Shown in pieces: positions 35,174 to 44,364 of a stretch of 64,000 bases of DNA (positions within the stretch are counted from its first letter, which is position 1; each line of letters begins with the position of its first letter). This stretch comes from Burkholderia cepacia ATCC 25416 (lineage in GTDB: Bacteria; Pseudomonadota; Gammaproteobacteria; Burkholderiales; Burkholderiaceae), in assembly GCF_001411495.1 (NCBI RefSeq), contig NZ_CP012981.1:1674001-1738000 (forward strand). Reading direction: 5' to 3'. Position numbers and translations under genes: made by a program. A model generated the notes under the pieces. The model was not told where the DNA came from and did not search any database. It saw nothing but the letters and a program-made list of their open reading frames with translations.

Positions 35174-35352
35174 GAGCGGGAGGGGCGGGATAACGTCGGC
35201 GCAACGATAGCAGACGCCGCACCGGAATCGTTACATCAGTCGAAACAAATCGCGAAATTGTTGATGAAACGCGCTTCGTTTGCGGCGATGGCCACAAGCA
35301 AACGATTGCGGTGGCGCCAGCAACCGTCAAATGAGCCGTTTTCGTCGGTTTG

Positions 35353-36351
35353 TCAGCGATTCGCTGTCACGACGTTCTGCGGCGTGCCCGCATGCCACGC
35401 CTCGATGTTCAGCAGCGTCGTGTGCGCGATCTCGGCCAGCGCTTCGCGCGTGAAGAACGCCTGGTGGGACGTGACGATCACGTTGGGGAACGTCAGCAGG
35501 CGGGCGAGCACGTCGTCCTGCAGCGGCAGGTCGGAGTGATCCTCGAAGAAGAGCCCGCTTTCCTCTTCGTACACGTCGAGCCCGAGATGGCCGAGCTGGC
35601 CGCTCTTGAGCGCATCGACCAGCGCCTGCGCGTCGACGAGGCCGCCGCGCCCGGTGTTGATCAGCATCGCGCCATGCTTCATCCGCGCGAGCGTCCGTTC
35701 GTTGATCAGGTGATGCGTCGACGGCAGCAGCGGGCAGTGCAGGCTGACGATGTCGGCGTGGTGCAGCAGCTCGTCGAGCTCGACATAACGCGCGCCGAAC
35801 GCGATCAGTTCGTCGTTGTACGGCGGCACCGAGTGCGCGAGCACATGCATCCCGAAGCCCATCATGATCTTCGCGAACACGCTGCCGATGATGCCGGTAC
35901 CGATCACGCCGACGGTCTTGCCGTGCAAGTCGAAGCCGAGCAGGCCGTTCAGCGAGAAGTCGCCTTCGCGGGTGCGCGCGACCGCGCGCGGCAGGCGGCG
36001 GTTGAGCGCGAGGATCAGCGCGACCGCGTGCTCGGCCACCGCGTGCGGCGAATAGGCGGGCACGCGCACGACCGTGATGCCGAGCCGCTCGGCGGCGGCC
36101 AGGTCGACATGGTTGAAGCCCGCCGAGCGCAGCGCGATCAGGCGCGTGCCGCCGTCGGCCAGCCGTTCGAGCACGGCCGCGTCGACGGTGTCGTTGACGA
36201 ACGGGCAGACGACCTCATAACCGTGCGCGAGGATCGCGGTTTCCGCGTCGAGGTGCGACGGCTGGAAGTGCAGCCGATAGCCGAACTGCCGGTTGGCGGC
36301 AGCGAACGAATCGTCGTCGTACTGCCGGCTGCTGAACAGGATCACGCGCAC
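35353..36351 (-). CDS. ldhA: D-lactate dehydrogenase (2-hydroxyacid dehydrogenase)
   Basis: A 332-residue NAD-dependent D-2-hydroxyacid dehydrogenase. NAD motif GTGIIGSVFAKIMMGFG (about 151-167), RSAGFNHVDLAAAERL, catalytic Arg in NTGRGGLVD, and His in SHQAFFTREAL (QAF instead of the more usual AE after His). Fermentative type, converting pyruvate to D-lactate. 30 bp from the upstream LysR gene on the same strand. Confidence 0.9.
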   Translation of the reverse strand: MRVILFSSRQYDDDSFAAANRQFGYRLHFQPSHLDAETAILAHGYEVVCPFVNDTVDAAVLERLADGGTRLIALRSAGFNHVDLAAAERLGITVVRVPAYSPHAVAEHAVALILALNRRLPRAVARTREGDFSLNGLLGFDLHGKTVGVIGTGIIGSVFAKIMMGFGMHVLAHSVPPYNDELIAFGARYVELDELLHHADIVSLHCPLLPSTHHLINERTLARMKHGAMLINTGRGGLVDAQALVDALKSGQLGHLGLDVYEEESGLFFEDHSDLPLQDDVLARLLTFPNVIVTSHQAFFTREALAEIAHTTLLNIEAWHAGTPQNVVTANR

Positions 36352-36381
36352 GCTGCACCCCCGAAGGCTGACGCGCGCAGT

Positions 36382-37365
36382 TTACTGCAGGCCCGTGACG
36401 ATGTCGGAGCGGTCGGGCCCGCGCGGCGGCCGCAGGAAGCCGTAGTCGGTTCGTTCGCGGGCCGGCTGCGCACTGAAGTGGTCGAGCGCGTGCTCGACGA
36501 AGCTGCGCGTGCGGGCCGGTACGTACTGGCGGTTCGGGTAGACGAGCGACAGTTGCGTGTCGGGATCGTCGATCCGGTAGCCGGCCATGAGCCGCACGAG
36601 CGTGCCGTTCGCGAGCGCGTCGGCGACGCACGGCTCGGGCAGCACCGCGATGCCGGCCCCGGCCACGGCGGCCGCCTGGACGAGCGCGAGCTGGTTGACC
36701 GTGCAGGTCGGGCGCACCGTGACGGAATGCGCGATGCCGTCGTGGCCGACCAGTTGCCACGCGGGCGCATGCTGGTGCGATGCGAGCGTGACCCAGTCGT
36801 GGCCCGGCAGGTCGTCGGGCAAGCGCGGCTCGCCGCGTCGCTCGAGATAGGCCGGTGCCGCGCACGCGACGAACGGGTTCGGCGCGAGCGCGTGGCCGAT
36901 CAGCGTCGGGTTGCCGTCGAGCCGGTTGCCCGTGACGATGCCGACGTCGTAACCCGAATCGAGCACGTCGAGCGGCCCCTCGGAGACGGTCAGCTGCACG
37001 CGCAACTCGGGGTAGCGGTGCCGGAAGCTGCTGACGAGCGGCGTCAGTGCAAGCGGCGACAGCAGGCCCGACGCGACGACGCGCAGCGTGCCGGCCGGTT
37101 CGCGCACGGCATGCGCGACGGACGATTCGAGGTGGTCGAATTCCTCGAGCAGCGCACGGCACCCGTCGAGGTAGCGCACGCCGGCCTCGGTAAGCGACAG
37201 GTTGCGCGTGGTGCGGTGGATCAGCCGTGTGTTCAGGTGGCCCTCGAGCATCGCGATCGAACGCGTGACGAGTGCATTGGACACGCCGAGATGGTGCGCC
37301 GCGCGCCGGAAGCTCTGCTGCTCGGCGACGCAGACGAATACACCCATGGTCTGAATCTGGTTCAT
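36382..37365 (-). CDS. LysR-family transcriptional regulator
   Basis: A 327-residue LTTR: winged helix in the first 60 residues (QSFRRAAHHLGVSNALVTRS, LNTRLIHRTTRNLSLTEAG) and a substrate-binding domain (about 92-300). The form is that of the CrgA/AaeR-like group. It precedes ldhA by only 30 bp on the same strand, so the two may be cotranscribed; divergent from the class V aminotransferase gene 755 bp away. Confidence 0.9.
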   Translation of the reverse strand: MNQIQTMGVFVCVAEQQSFRRAAHHLGVSNALVTRSIAMLEGHLNTRLIHRTTRNLSLTEAGVRYLDGCRALLEEFDHLESSVAHAVREPAGTLRVVASGLLSPLALTPLVSSFRHRYPELRVQLTVSEGPLDVLDSGYDVGIVTGNRLDGNPTLIGHALAPNPFVACAAPAYLERRGEPRLPDDLPGHDWVTLASHQHAPAWQLVGHDGIAHSVTVRPTCTVNQLALVQAAAVAGAGIAVLPEPCVADALANGTLVRLMAGYRIDDPDTQLSLVYPNRQYVPARTRSFVEHALDHFSAQPARERTDYGFLRPPRGPDRSDIVTGLQ

Positions 37366-38120
37366 GGCTTGCGTATTTCTGGCCCGGTTGATTGATTATG
37401 GTTGATGCTTTTCGCCGCGCAACCTCGAAAGCGTATCGCGCGGCACCCAGTTTTCCTTCGTATCGAAAAATCGTTTTTTTCGATTCCGCAGACGATTGTT
37501 CAATACAGAAGCGATATCCGTCAACCTGAGAAAAGGGGCGGGTTGCGGAAAATCGAAATAGGGAGTAACGCGTTAAACGCGGTGCTGTATCGATGCCTGC
37601 CGTTCAAAGACGGAAGGGTATTAGAGTAAGCGCGGTTGTTCGGGTATTTCCTATTTTAATCAATGAGTTGTATGCAATTCTGGCGTGCTTGTTCCGGTAT
37701 TGACGGGAAGCGTGCCCCAATACATGCAGAAGTAATGGATGTTTTTTGGGGCCGCACGTCTGTTTTGCGTGCCGGATTCCGTGAAGCGATTTTTAGGGCG
37801 GATTCGGTCTATTTTTTTGATACAGAAGTCGCGTTGAACCGGCGGTTTCGGCGATTCGTTGTGTTATTGACGGAGAAAATCGGGCGCCTGGCGTACGAAT
37901 GGAACCGTTTCACAACCCGGCCCGCAATCGTTTCTCATTTCGAATGGCTGGCGTGCGGCACGCGCACGGCTGGCTGGCCCGGTCCGGCGACCGGGCCAGC
38001 GTTGCGCTGTCCGGCCGTGCGTGCCTCTTGCGCGAGGCGGCGGAACACGGAATGATCGATCAGTTCGCCATGCTGCGCGGCGAGCGTCCGTGCACTTCCT
38101 TTCCTCACCTTTTACCTGCC
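37366..38120. other. 755-bp lower-GC region without a confident gene
   Basis: This gap between the LysR and aminotransferase genes has clearly lower GC than either side, especially 37450-37870. It includes a hairpin of A and T runs (CGAAAAA and TTTTTTTCG near 37464-37482) and many poly-T runs. Two open frames (37402-37629 and 37663-38055) have no recognisable protein features and unlike codon use, so I do not call them. It may be a remnant of transferred DNA. Confidence 0.6.
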
Positions 38121-39332
38121 ATGTCCATCGATTACTCGCCGATTCCCTGTCCCGTCGTCGTGCCGCTCGACGCGATCCTGCCCGAAGAACCGCTGCTGAT
38201 GATGGGGGCCGGCCCGGTTCCGATCCCGGCCGCCGTCGCGAAGGCGAACACGATCGTGATCAACCACCTCGGCGCGACGATGGCGAAGATCATCGAGCAG
38301 GTGAAGGAGATGGCGCGCTACGTGTTCCAGACCCGCACGAAGTGGGTGCTCGGCGTCGCGGGCCCCGGTTCGGCCGCGATGGAAATGGCGATCTCGAACC
38401 TCGCGTGGCGCGGTACCCGCGTGCTGTCGATCCGCAATGGCTTCTTCAGCGCGCGGATGGCCGAGATGGCCACGCGCGTCGGCGCCGACGTCGCGACGCT
38501 CGAAGTGGCCGATCGCGCGGTCGCGAGCCTCGACGAGATCGCGGACGCGATCGCGCGCGAGCGGCCCGAGATCGTCACGATCGTGCAGGGCGAGACGTCG
38601 AACACCGTGTGGAACCGCGACCTGCGCGACATCGCGGCGCTCGCGAAGGCGGCCGGTGCGCTGGTCGTGGTCGACGCGGTGTGCACGCTGTCGACGATGC
38701 CGCTCGAGATGGACGCGTGGGGCATCGACGCGGTGATCACCGGCGGCCAGAAGGGGCTGTCGTCGATCCCGGGCGTGTCGCTGATCGCGTTCTCCGACGC
38801 CGCGTGGAACCGGATGAAGCAGCGCCCCGAACCGAACGCGCACTGGTGCCTCGACATGGCGCTCGCGGAGAATTTCTGGCACAACGCGGGCTATCACTAC
38901 ACGGCGCCCGTGTCGGGCGTGCTCGCGCTGCACGAAGCGCTGCGGCTCGTCTGCGCGGAGACGCTCGAAAGCCGCTTCGCGCGCCACCTGCGCTGCTCGC
39001 TCGCGCTGCAGGCAGGCGTCGAGTCGATGGGGCTCAAGCTCTATGCGCCGAAGGATTGCCGGCTGAACTCGGTCGTCGGGATCGAGACGCCGGAAGGGCT
39101 GACGCCGGGGATGGTCTGCGGCCACATCTCGAAGCAGTACCAGGTCGAGATCTCGGGCTCGTTCGGGTTGCCGATCGTGCGGATCGGACAGATGGGCGAG
39201 CAGTGCCGTGAACACAACCTGTTCCGCACGCTGCATGCGTTCGGCCGCACGATGGTCGACCTGAAGGTGCCGGTCGACCTGCCGGCCGGCGTCGCGGCGC
39301 TCGAACAGGAACTGTCGCGACGCGGCGCGTAA
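38121..39332 (+). CDS. Class V aminotransferase (alanine/serine-glyoxylate type)
   Basis: A 403-residue PLP enzyme of fold type I. The PLP lysine is in ITGGQKGLSSIPGVSL. Other family traits: LLMMGAGPVPIPAAVAKAN, GVAGPGSAAMEMAI, VQGETSNTVWNRDL and VVDAVCTLSTMPLEMD. It may be alanine-glyoxylate, serine-pyruvate or (S)-ureidoglycine-glyoxylate (PucG-like) aminotransferase; xanthine dehydrogenase genes 5 kb away make a purine role possible but this is not decisive. The start is chosen by homology; the ribosome site is weak. Confidence 0.8.
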   Translation: MSIDYSPIPCPVVVPLDAILPEEPLLMMGAGPVPIPAAVAKANTIVINHLGATMAKIIEQVKEMARYVFQTRTKWVLGVAGPGSAAMEMAISNLAWRGTRVLSIRNGFFSARMAEMATRVGADVATLEVADRAVASLDEIADAIARERPEIVTIVQGETSNTVWNRDLRDIAALAKAAGALVVVDAVCTLSTMPLEMDAWGIDAVITGGQKGLSSIPGVSLIAFSDAAWNRMKQRPEPNAHWCLDMALAENFWHNAGYHYTAPVSGVLALHEALRLVCAETLESRFARHLRCSLALQAGVESMGLKLYAPKDCRLNSVVGIETPEGLTPGMVCGHISKQYQVEISGSFGLPIVRIGQMGEQCREHNLFRTLHAFGRTMVDLKVPVDLPAGVAALEQELSRRGA

Positions 39333-39350
39333 GCCGCGCCGGGGCCGCGC

Positions 39351-40286
39351 TCAGCGGCCCTGCATCGCACGCCGGTAGGTAATCGGCGTCGTACCGTGAG
39401 CGTCGCGGAAGCGATGGCTGAAGTGGCCGGCGTTCGCATAGCCGCAGTCGGCCGCGATCTGTGCGAGCGGCAGCGCCGTCGTGCGCAACAGCTCGCGCGC
39501 CCGCGCCAGCCGCTGCTCGGCCACCCACGCGTGCGGCGCCCGGCCGAACGACAGCCGGAACATCCGCGAGAAGTGGTACTCGGACAGCGCGGCGACGTCG
39601 GCGAGTTCGCCGAGCGTCAGCGGTTGCGTCAGGTACGTGTCGATGTAGTCGCGCACGCGGCGGCGCACGGCCGGCGCGAGCCCGCCGCGGAACGACGTGT
39701 CGGTGCGGGTCGTGCTCTGCCCGCGCAGCAGCAGGCTCAGCACCTCGTGCGCGGTCTCGTTCACGCGCAGCCGCTCGTCGGCATCGTCCCAGCCGTCCAG
39801 CGCGAGCGAGCGCAGCAGGGAGGCGACGCGCGCATCCTCGAAGTAAGTGCGGTCGGCGAGCTTCAGCTCGCGCGGCTCGCGGTCGAGTTCGCGGATCGCG
39901 CGCTGCGTGAAGTGCTCGGGCAGGAAATACAGGTGGATGAAGTGCATCTCGCCGCGCACCCACCAGCGCGATTCGTGGTCGCCCGGCAGCGCGCACAGCA
40001 GGCTCGGCGCGCCGTAGCGCGGCACGCGCTGGCGTTCCGTCTGGTAGCCGCCGTCGAGGTAGCACGACAGCGTGTGGTGGCCCGGCTGCTCGTAGATCGT
40101 CTCGCTTTCGTCGGTGATCCGCGTCCATTCGGCGATCGCGAGATGGTCGCCGAGCCACGCGAAGCGCTCGAGCGTCGCGTTCGCGTCGGCGAGCGTGCGG
40201 CAGACCGACTGCAGGCCGAACGGCAGATCGCCGCCGGCCAGGGCGGCGGGGTGGTCGATGGGGGGCGCGGAAAGGGTGAGGCTCAT
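39351..40286 (-). CDS. AraC-family transcriptional regulator
   Basis: A 311-residue regulator: cupin-like N-terminal part (about 40-160) and a C-terminal AraC HTH (about 210-305; LTLGELADVAALSEYHFSRM, QIAADCGYANAGHFSHRF, TPITYRR). ATG at 40286 restores the usual length. Divergent from the EamA transporter, which it may control. Confidence 0.9.
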   Translation of the reverse strand: MSLTLSAPPIDHPAALAGGDLPFGLQSVCRTLADANATLERFAWLGDHLAIAEWTRITDESETIYEQPGHHTLSCYLDGGYQTERQRVPRYGAPSLLCALPGDHESRWWVRGEMHFIHLYFLPEHFTQRAIRELDREPRELKLADRTYFEDARVASLLRSLALDGWDDADERLRVNETAHEVLSLLLRGQSTTRTDTSFRGGLAPAVRRRVRDYIDTYLTQPLTLGELADVAALSEYHFSRMFRLSFGRAPHAWVAEQRLARARELLRTTALPLAQIAADCGYANAGHFSHRFRDAHGTTPITYRRAMQGR

Positions 40287-40423
40287 GATGGGCCGAGTAT
40301 AAGCGGGCGGGCGGCGCCGCGGGCGGCGGCCCGAAAAAGACCGCAATTCCGGACAATCGGCGCGCGCCGGGCGGCGGCATAGTCGGAGTCCCGTTTCACC
40401 CGCTTTTTTGGATCGTTGCCGCC

Positions 40424-41314
40424 ATGAACCTGTCGCTTTATTTCGTCACCGTGCTGATCTGGGGCACCACCTGGATCGCGATCAAGTGGCAGCTCGGCTC
40501 CGTGCCGCCGCCCGTGTCGATCGCCTGGCGCTTCTGGCTCGCGGCCGCCGTGCTGTTCGCGCTGCTGCGCGTGATGCGCCGGCCGGTGCGCCCGCCGCGC
40601 GAAGCGTGGCGTTTCCTGCTGGCGCAGGGTTTCGCGCTGTTCTGCCTGAACTTCCTGTGCTTCTACTACGCGGAACAGGTCGTACCGAGCGGCCTCGTCG
40701 CGGTGATCTTCTCGACCGCGCCGCTGTTGAATTCGATCAACGGCCGGTTGTTCATGGGCCGCCCGTTGCGGCCGTCGGCGATCGCCGGCGCGCTGCTCGG
40801 CCTGACCGGCATCGCATGCCTGTTCTGGCAGCAGATGGCCGGCCATCTCGACGACCACGCGACCTGGACGGGGCTCGCGATCGCGCTGGCGGGCACGATG
40901 TGCTTCTCGGCCGGCAACCTGCTGTCGAGCCGGATGCAGTCGATGGGGCTGCACCCGCTCGCGACCAACGGCTGGGCGATGCTGATCGGCGCGGCGATCC
41001 TGACCGTCGGCAGCGCAGCGGCCGGCTTGCCGTTCACGCTCGACACGAGCCCGCGTTATCTCGGCGCGCTCGTCTACCTGGCCGTGCCGGGCTCGGTGAT
41101 CGGTTTCACCGCCTACCTGACCCTCGTCGGCCGGATCGGGCCGGAGCGTGCCGCGTACTGCACGGTGCTGTTCCCGATCGTCGCGCTGGCGGTGTCGACG
41201 GTGTTCGAGGGTTACCAGTGGTCGCCGCTCGCGGTGGTCGGGCTGCTGCTGGTGGTGGCCGGCAACCTGGTCGCGTTCGACCTGACGCGGAGGCTGTTTC
41301 CGAGGACGGCGTGA
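40424..41314 (+). CDS. EamA-family (DMT) transporter
   Basis: A 296-residue protein with ten membrane helices in two EamA halves (about 1-140 and 150-290). Typical start LYFVTVLIWGTTWIAIKWQL and the helix-end VPSGLVAVIFSTAPLLN. Exporter of amino acids or small metabolites; substrate unknown. Divergent from the AraC regulator with 137 bp between. Confidence 0.88.
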   Translation: MNLSLYFVTVLIWGTTWIAIKWQLGSVPPPVSIAWRFWLAAAVLFALLRVMRRPVRPPREAWRFLLAQGFALFCLNFLCFYYAEQVVPSGLVAVIFSTAPLLNSINGRLFMGRPLRPSAIAGALLGLTGIACLFWQQMAGHLDDHATWTGLAIALAGTMCFSAGNLLSSRMQSMGLHPLATNGWAMLIGAAILTVGSAAAGLPFTLDTSPRYLGALVYLAVPGSVIGFTAYLTLVGRIGPERAAYCTVLFPIVALAVSTVFEGYQWSPLAVVGLLLVVAGNLVAFDLTRRLFPRTA

Positions 41315-41369
41315 CGGATGAGGGGGCGGCCCGATGTCGCCTGCCCGGTCGTCAGTTTGGTTGTCATGG

Positions 41370-41398
41370 TTGACTTGGTTCCGAATCGGGCCTAGTCT
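41370..41398 (+). promoter_or_regulatory. Possible promoter of the toxin-antitoxin operon
   Basis: TTGACT (41370-41375) and TAGTCT (41393-41398) with 17-nt spacing. The start would fall about 15 nt before the antitoxin ribosome site. The minus-10 box is weak (three of six). Confidence 0.4.
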
Positions 41399-41427
41399 CG
41401 AGCTTCCGGTCGTGCAAGGAGGTAGCG

Positions 41428-42099
41428 ATGGTCAGGCAGGCTCGTGCGCTTGAAGGCGTGGCTGCGGTTCTCGATGTCGAGACCGAGGAGGCGCTGCGCA
41501 GCGCCGTCGGCGCCGCGACCATGCTCGGGCCCGATCGGGCCCGGGCGCTGCTCAGGCTGTCGGACGAACAGCTGGGGCACTTGTTCAAGGTCGGCATCGC
41601 CCAGGTCATCGATCTGGCCGGCACGATCACGTTCGGCATCGCTGCCGCCGCGACCCGCGACAGGCAACCGCCCGTTCGCAGGAAACCGCCTGCGAGGCCG
41701 GCGGCCCGCGCGGATGCCGCGGCCGCCGATTTCGAGCAGCGCGCGCTGGCCGAACGGCGGGCGCTCGTCGCGAAGGGCGCGCTGCTGCCGGCCGCGGAGA
41801 TCTGGGCGGGGCTCGGCATGACACGGCAGGCGCTCAGCAAGGCGGTCGTGTCGGGGCGCATCTTCGCGGTCGACGTGGGGGCGGCGCAGTACTACCCGGC
41901 CTTTTATCTGACGGGCGATATCGATCGCAAGACGCTCGGAAAGGTGACGCAATGCCTGGGTGGTTTGCCGGGGTGGAGCAAATGGCAATTCTTCACGACG
42001 CCCAAGGCGTCCCTCGGCAACGTCACGCCGCTGAAGGCGCTGTCGCAGGGGAAGCTTGCCGAGGTCGAGCGTGCCGCGGCGGCGTTCGCGGAACGCTAG
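41428..42099 (+). CDS. Antitoxin of a RES-type toxin-antitoxin pair (MbcA/ParS-like C-terminus)
   Basis: A 223-residue protein. The C-terminal part (about 165-223, GLPGWSKWQFFTTPKASLGN then TPLKALSQGKLAEVERAAAA) has the pattern of the MbcA/ParS/Xre toxin-binding domain: W, P..LG..TPL.AL..G....V. A helix-turn-helix-like stretch with LGMTRQALSKAVVSG lies near 130-150. The first 65 residues and a basic Pro/Arg linker (about 78-100) are extra compared with the usual 130-150-residue antitoxins. Strong AGGAGG site. The toxin gene follows after 9 bp. Confidence 0.75.
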   Translation: MVRQARALEGVAAVLDVETEEALRSAVGAATMLGPDRARALLRLSDEQLGHLFKVGIAQVIDLAGTITFGIAAAATRDRQPPVRRKPPARPAARADAAAADFEQRALAERRALVAKGALLPAAEIWAGLGMTRQALSKAVVSGRIFAVDVGAAQYYPAFYLTGDIDRKTLGKVTQCLGGLPGWSKWQFFTTPKASLGNVTPLKALSQGKLAEVERAAAAFAER

Positions 42100-42108
42100 G
42101 AGGCGCGG

Positions 42109-42705
42109 TTGACGTTGAGGCCGCCGAGCGAACACTTCGCGAATGCGACGCTGGTTACGCGAACGATTCCGCCGGCGGCGCTGGTGCGCGTTTCCAGGTA
42201 CGAGACGGGCGAGCCGTACTTCGGCAAGTCGGGCGGCAACCGTTTCGACGACCCGCGCAAGCGGCGCCGGTATGGCACCAGCTATTTCGGTTTCGACCTG
42301 CACTGTGCGTTTGCCGAGACGGTGCTGCACGACGAAGTCGCCGATCTCGCCGTTGGCGGCTTTCCGCTCGTGACGACGGAGCTTGAGCGCTTCGTGCTGT
42401 CGTTTACCGGCTCTCCGCTGACGGTGGCCGTCCTGCACGGCTTACCGCTGAAAAACCTTGGCGGCGACGGCGCGCTGTCGACCGTCGTACCGTACGACAT
42501 CCCGCAGCAATGGTCGCTCGCCGTGCACGGGCATGGCCGCCGGGTCGACGGTATTCTGTATATGTCACGCCATCTCAACACGTCGGAAGCGCTCGTGCTT
42601 TTCGATCGTGCCGAACCGAAGCTCATGCTCGAGCGCGCCGTGCCGTTCCGGCGCCACGTCGACGCTGCCCGCGTGCTGCGGGACTTCAACATACTGCCGC
42701 GTTAA
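42109..42705 (+). CDS. RES-domain toxin (NAD-degrading family)
   Basis: A 198-residue RES-family protein. Conserved residues visible: R27/R30 in LVRVSRYE, R45 in SGGNRFDDP, Y55/Y59, E70 in CAFAETVLHDE and S153 in DGILYMSRH. RES toxins of Xre-RES/MbcTA systems consume NAD+ and stop growth. Starts with TTG at 42109, five nt after an AGGAGG that overlaps the antitoxin stop, so it is translationally coupled. Toxin second, antitoxin first, as in known systems. Confidence 0.85.
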   Translation: MTLRPPSEHFANATLVTRTIPPAALVRVSRYETGEPYFGKSGGNRFDDPRKRRRYGTSYFGFDLHCAFAETVLHDEVADLAVGGFPLVTTELERFVLSFTGSPLTVAVLHGLPLKNLGGDGALSTVVPYDIPQQWSLAVHGHGRRVDGILYMSRHLNTSEALVLFDRAEPKLMLERAVPFRRHVDAARVLRDFNILPR

Positions 42706-42801
42706 GTCACGTCAAGCCGTGTCTCGCCGGACGCCGACGAATGGCCCCGCGCGGCCTTCCGTCGGAACGAGGGCTCGCGTGATATCCCGCGGCCCGGGCG
42801 C

Positions 42802-44016
42802 TCATGCCGCCGCGCCGCTCCCCGCAACCCGCGCCTGCCGCTGGTACAGCACCATCGACAGCGCGACGCCCGCGGCGGCGGCCACCGCCGCGAACAGGAA
42901 CACCTGCGGATAACCGAACGCGCCCGCGACATAGCCGGCGAGCGGGCCTGTGATGCCGAGCGACAGGTCGAGGAACACCGAGTACGCGGACAGCGCCGCG
43001 CCGCGGCTCGCGGGCGGCACGAGCGCGACGGCCTCGACGCCGAGTGCAGGGAAGATCAGCGCGAAGCCGAAGCCCGTCAGCGCGGCGCCGACGAGCGCGA
43101 CGTGCGGCACGGGCGCGAGCCACAGCAGCACGAGGCCCGAGCATTCGAACGCGAACGACACGATCGCGACGCGGAAGCCGCCGTACGTCTTGATCGTGTT
43201 CGCGAACAGCAGGCGCGCGCCGATGAACAGCGTGCCGAACACGGTCAGCGACAGTGCGGCGTTCGGCCAGTGGCGCGCGGCGTAGTACAGCGTGACGAAG
43301 GTGGCGATCGAGCCGAAGCCGGCCGAGCCGAGCGCGAGGCCGAGGCCGTGCGGCAGCACGCGCGTGAACACGCTCGCATACGACATCCGCTCGCCGTGCA
43401 CGAGCGGCACGGAATCGATCAGGCGCGCGAGATAGAAGCCGGTCGCGGCGAGCGCGATCACGATCACGCCGATCAGCGCCGGATTCAGCGTATGCGCGAT
43501 CGCGACGCCGACCGGCGCGCCGAGCGCGAGTGCGCCGTAGGTGGCGATCCCGTTCCACGAGATGACCTTCGCGTTGTGCGTGACGCCGACCCGGCCGATG
43601 CCCCACAGGATCGCGCCGGTGCCGCACAGGCTCTCGCCGACGCCGAGCACGAGCCGGCTCGCGACCAGCAGCACGAGGCTCGCGACCGGCCAGTGCGCGA
43701 GCAGCAGCGCGACGAGCAGCAGCACGCCCGACACCCCGCAGCCGACCAGCCCGCGCAGCACCGTCTGCTTCGGCCCGAGCGTATCGGCGAAGCGCCCGGC
43801 GAGCGGCCGCGATGCGAGCGTCGCGAAATACTGGACGCTGATCGCGCCGCCCGCGACGATCGCGGAAAAACCGAGGTCGTCATGGACGAAGCCCGGCAGC
43901 ACCGCGAGCGGCAGGCCGATGGTCAGGTAGCAGATGAACGTGAAGCAGACGACGGACACGATTTGCAGCGTGACCGCGAACCCGCTGCGCGGCGGTGTGG
44001 CGGAATCGGTTGACAT
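42802..44016 (-). CDS. MFS exporter (YhhS-like)
   Basis: A 404-residue, 12-helix transporter. YhhS-type sequence: [57 protein letters not shown]. Homologues export sugars or glyphosate-like compounds; the physiological substrate is unknown. Convergent with the RES toxin and divergent from xdhA. Confidence 0.88.
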   Translation of the reverse strand: MSTDSATPPRSGFAVTLQIVSVVCFTFICYLTIGLPLAVLPGFVHDDLGFSAIVAGGAISVQYFATLASRPLAGRFADTLGPKQTVLRGLVGCGVSGVLLLVALLLAHWPVASLVLLVASRLVLGVGESLCGTGAILWGIGRVGVTHNAKVISWNGIATYGALALGAPVGVAIAHTLNPALIGVIVIALAATGFYLARLIDSVPLVHGERMSYASVFTRVLPHGLGLALGSAGFGSIATFVTLYYAARHWPNAALSLTVFGTLFIGARLLFANTIKTYGGFRVAIVSFAFECSGLVLLWLAPVPHVALVGAALTGFGFALIFPALGVEAVALVPPASRGAALSAYSVFLDLSLGITGPLAGYVAGAFGYPQVFLFAAVAAAAGVALSMVLYQRQARVAGSGAAA

Positions 44017-44364
44017 GGGGTCGGAACGAATGAACGAAACGAACGGAAGACGGCGAAAAAGGGAATCGGGATTTTCCCATGGAACCGGTTTTCACGCAGG
44101 TACCATTTAGTTAATCGCGCCCCGTTTTTGACGATGACGGACGGTGTTGAAGACATCGGGAATGGGTACAGGGCACCGTGCGGAAAGGGCGGCGAGCGGC
44201 CCCGGCGTTCCCCGGCGTTCATATCGCGGCAGTTATATGGGCCCCATGCGTGATGGGCTATGGGTTGCGAAATTTGATGGTGATAGCGTGCAAACTGTCA
44301 GAAAAACGTCGGTCGAGCGCACTGCGCAGGCCGCCTTGCCCCCCATTTGAAGAACCCTCGAGAC
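44017..44364. other. MFS/xdhA divergent region
   Basis: 348 bp with no gene. It includes a 10-bp tandem duplication (CCCGGCGTTC twice, 44201-44220) and a small palindrome ATGGGCCCCAT near 44237. The promoters of both genes must be here, but I see no clear boxes. Confidence 0.5.

Noticed and set aside
35174..35352. Cobalamin riboswitch upstream of bluB
   Set aside because: No B12-box-like GCCACTG and too little conserved structure in 180 bp.
37402..38055. Two small plus-strand frames (75 and 130 codons) in the low-GC gap
   Set aside because: No ribosome site, no family pattern, codon use unlike any neighbour. Described as an unassigned region instead.
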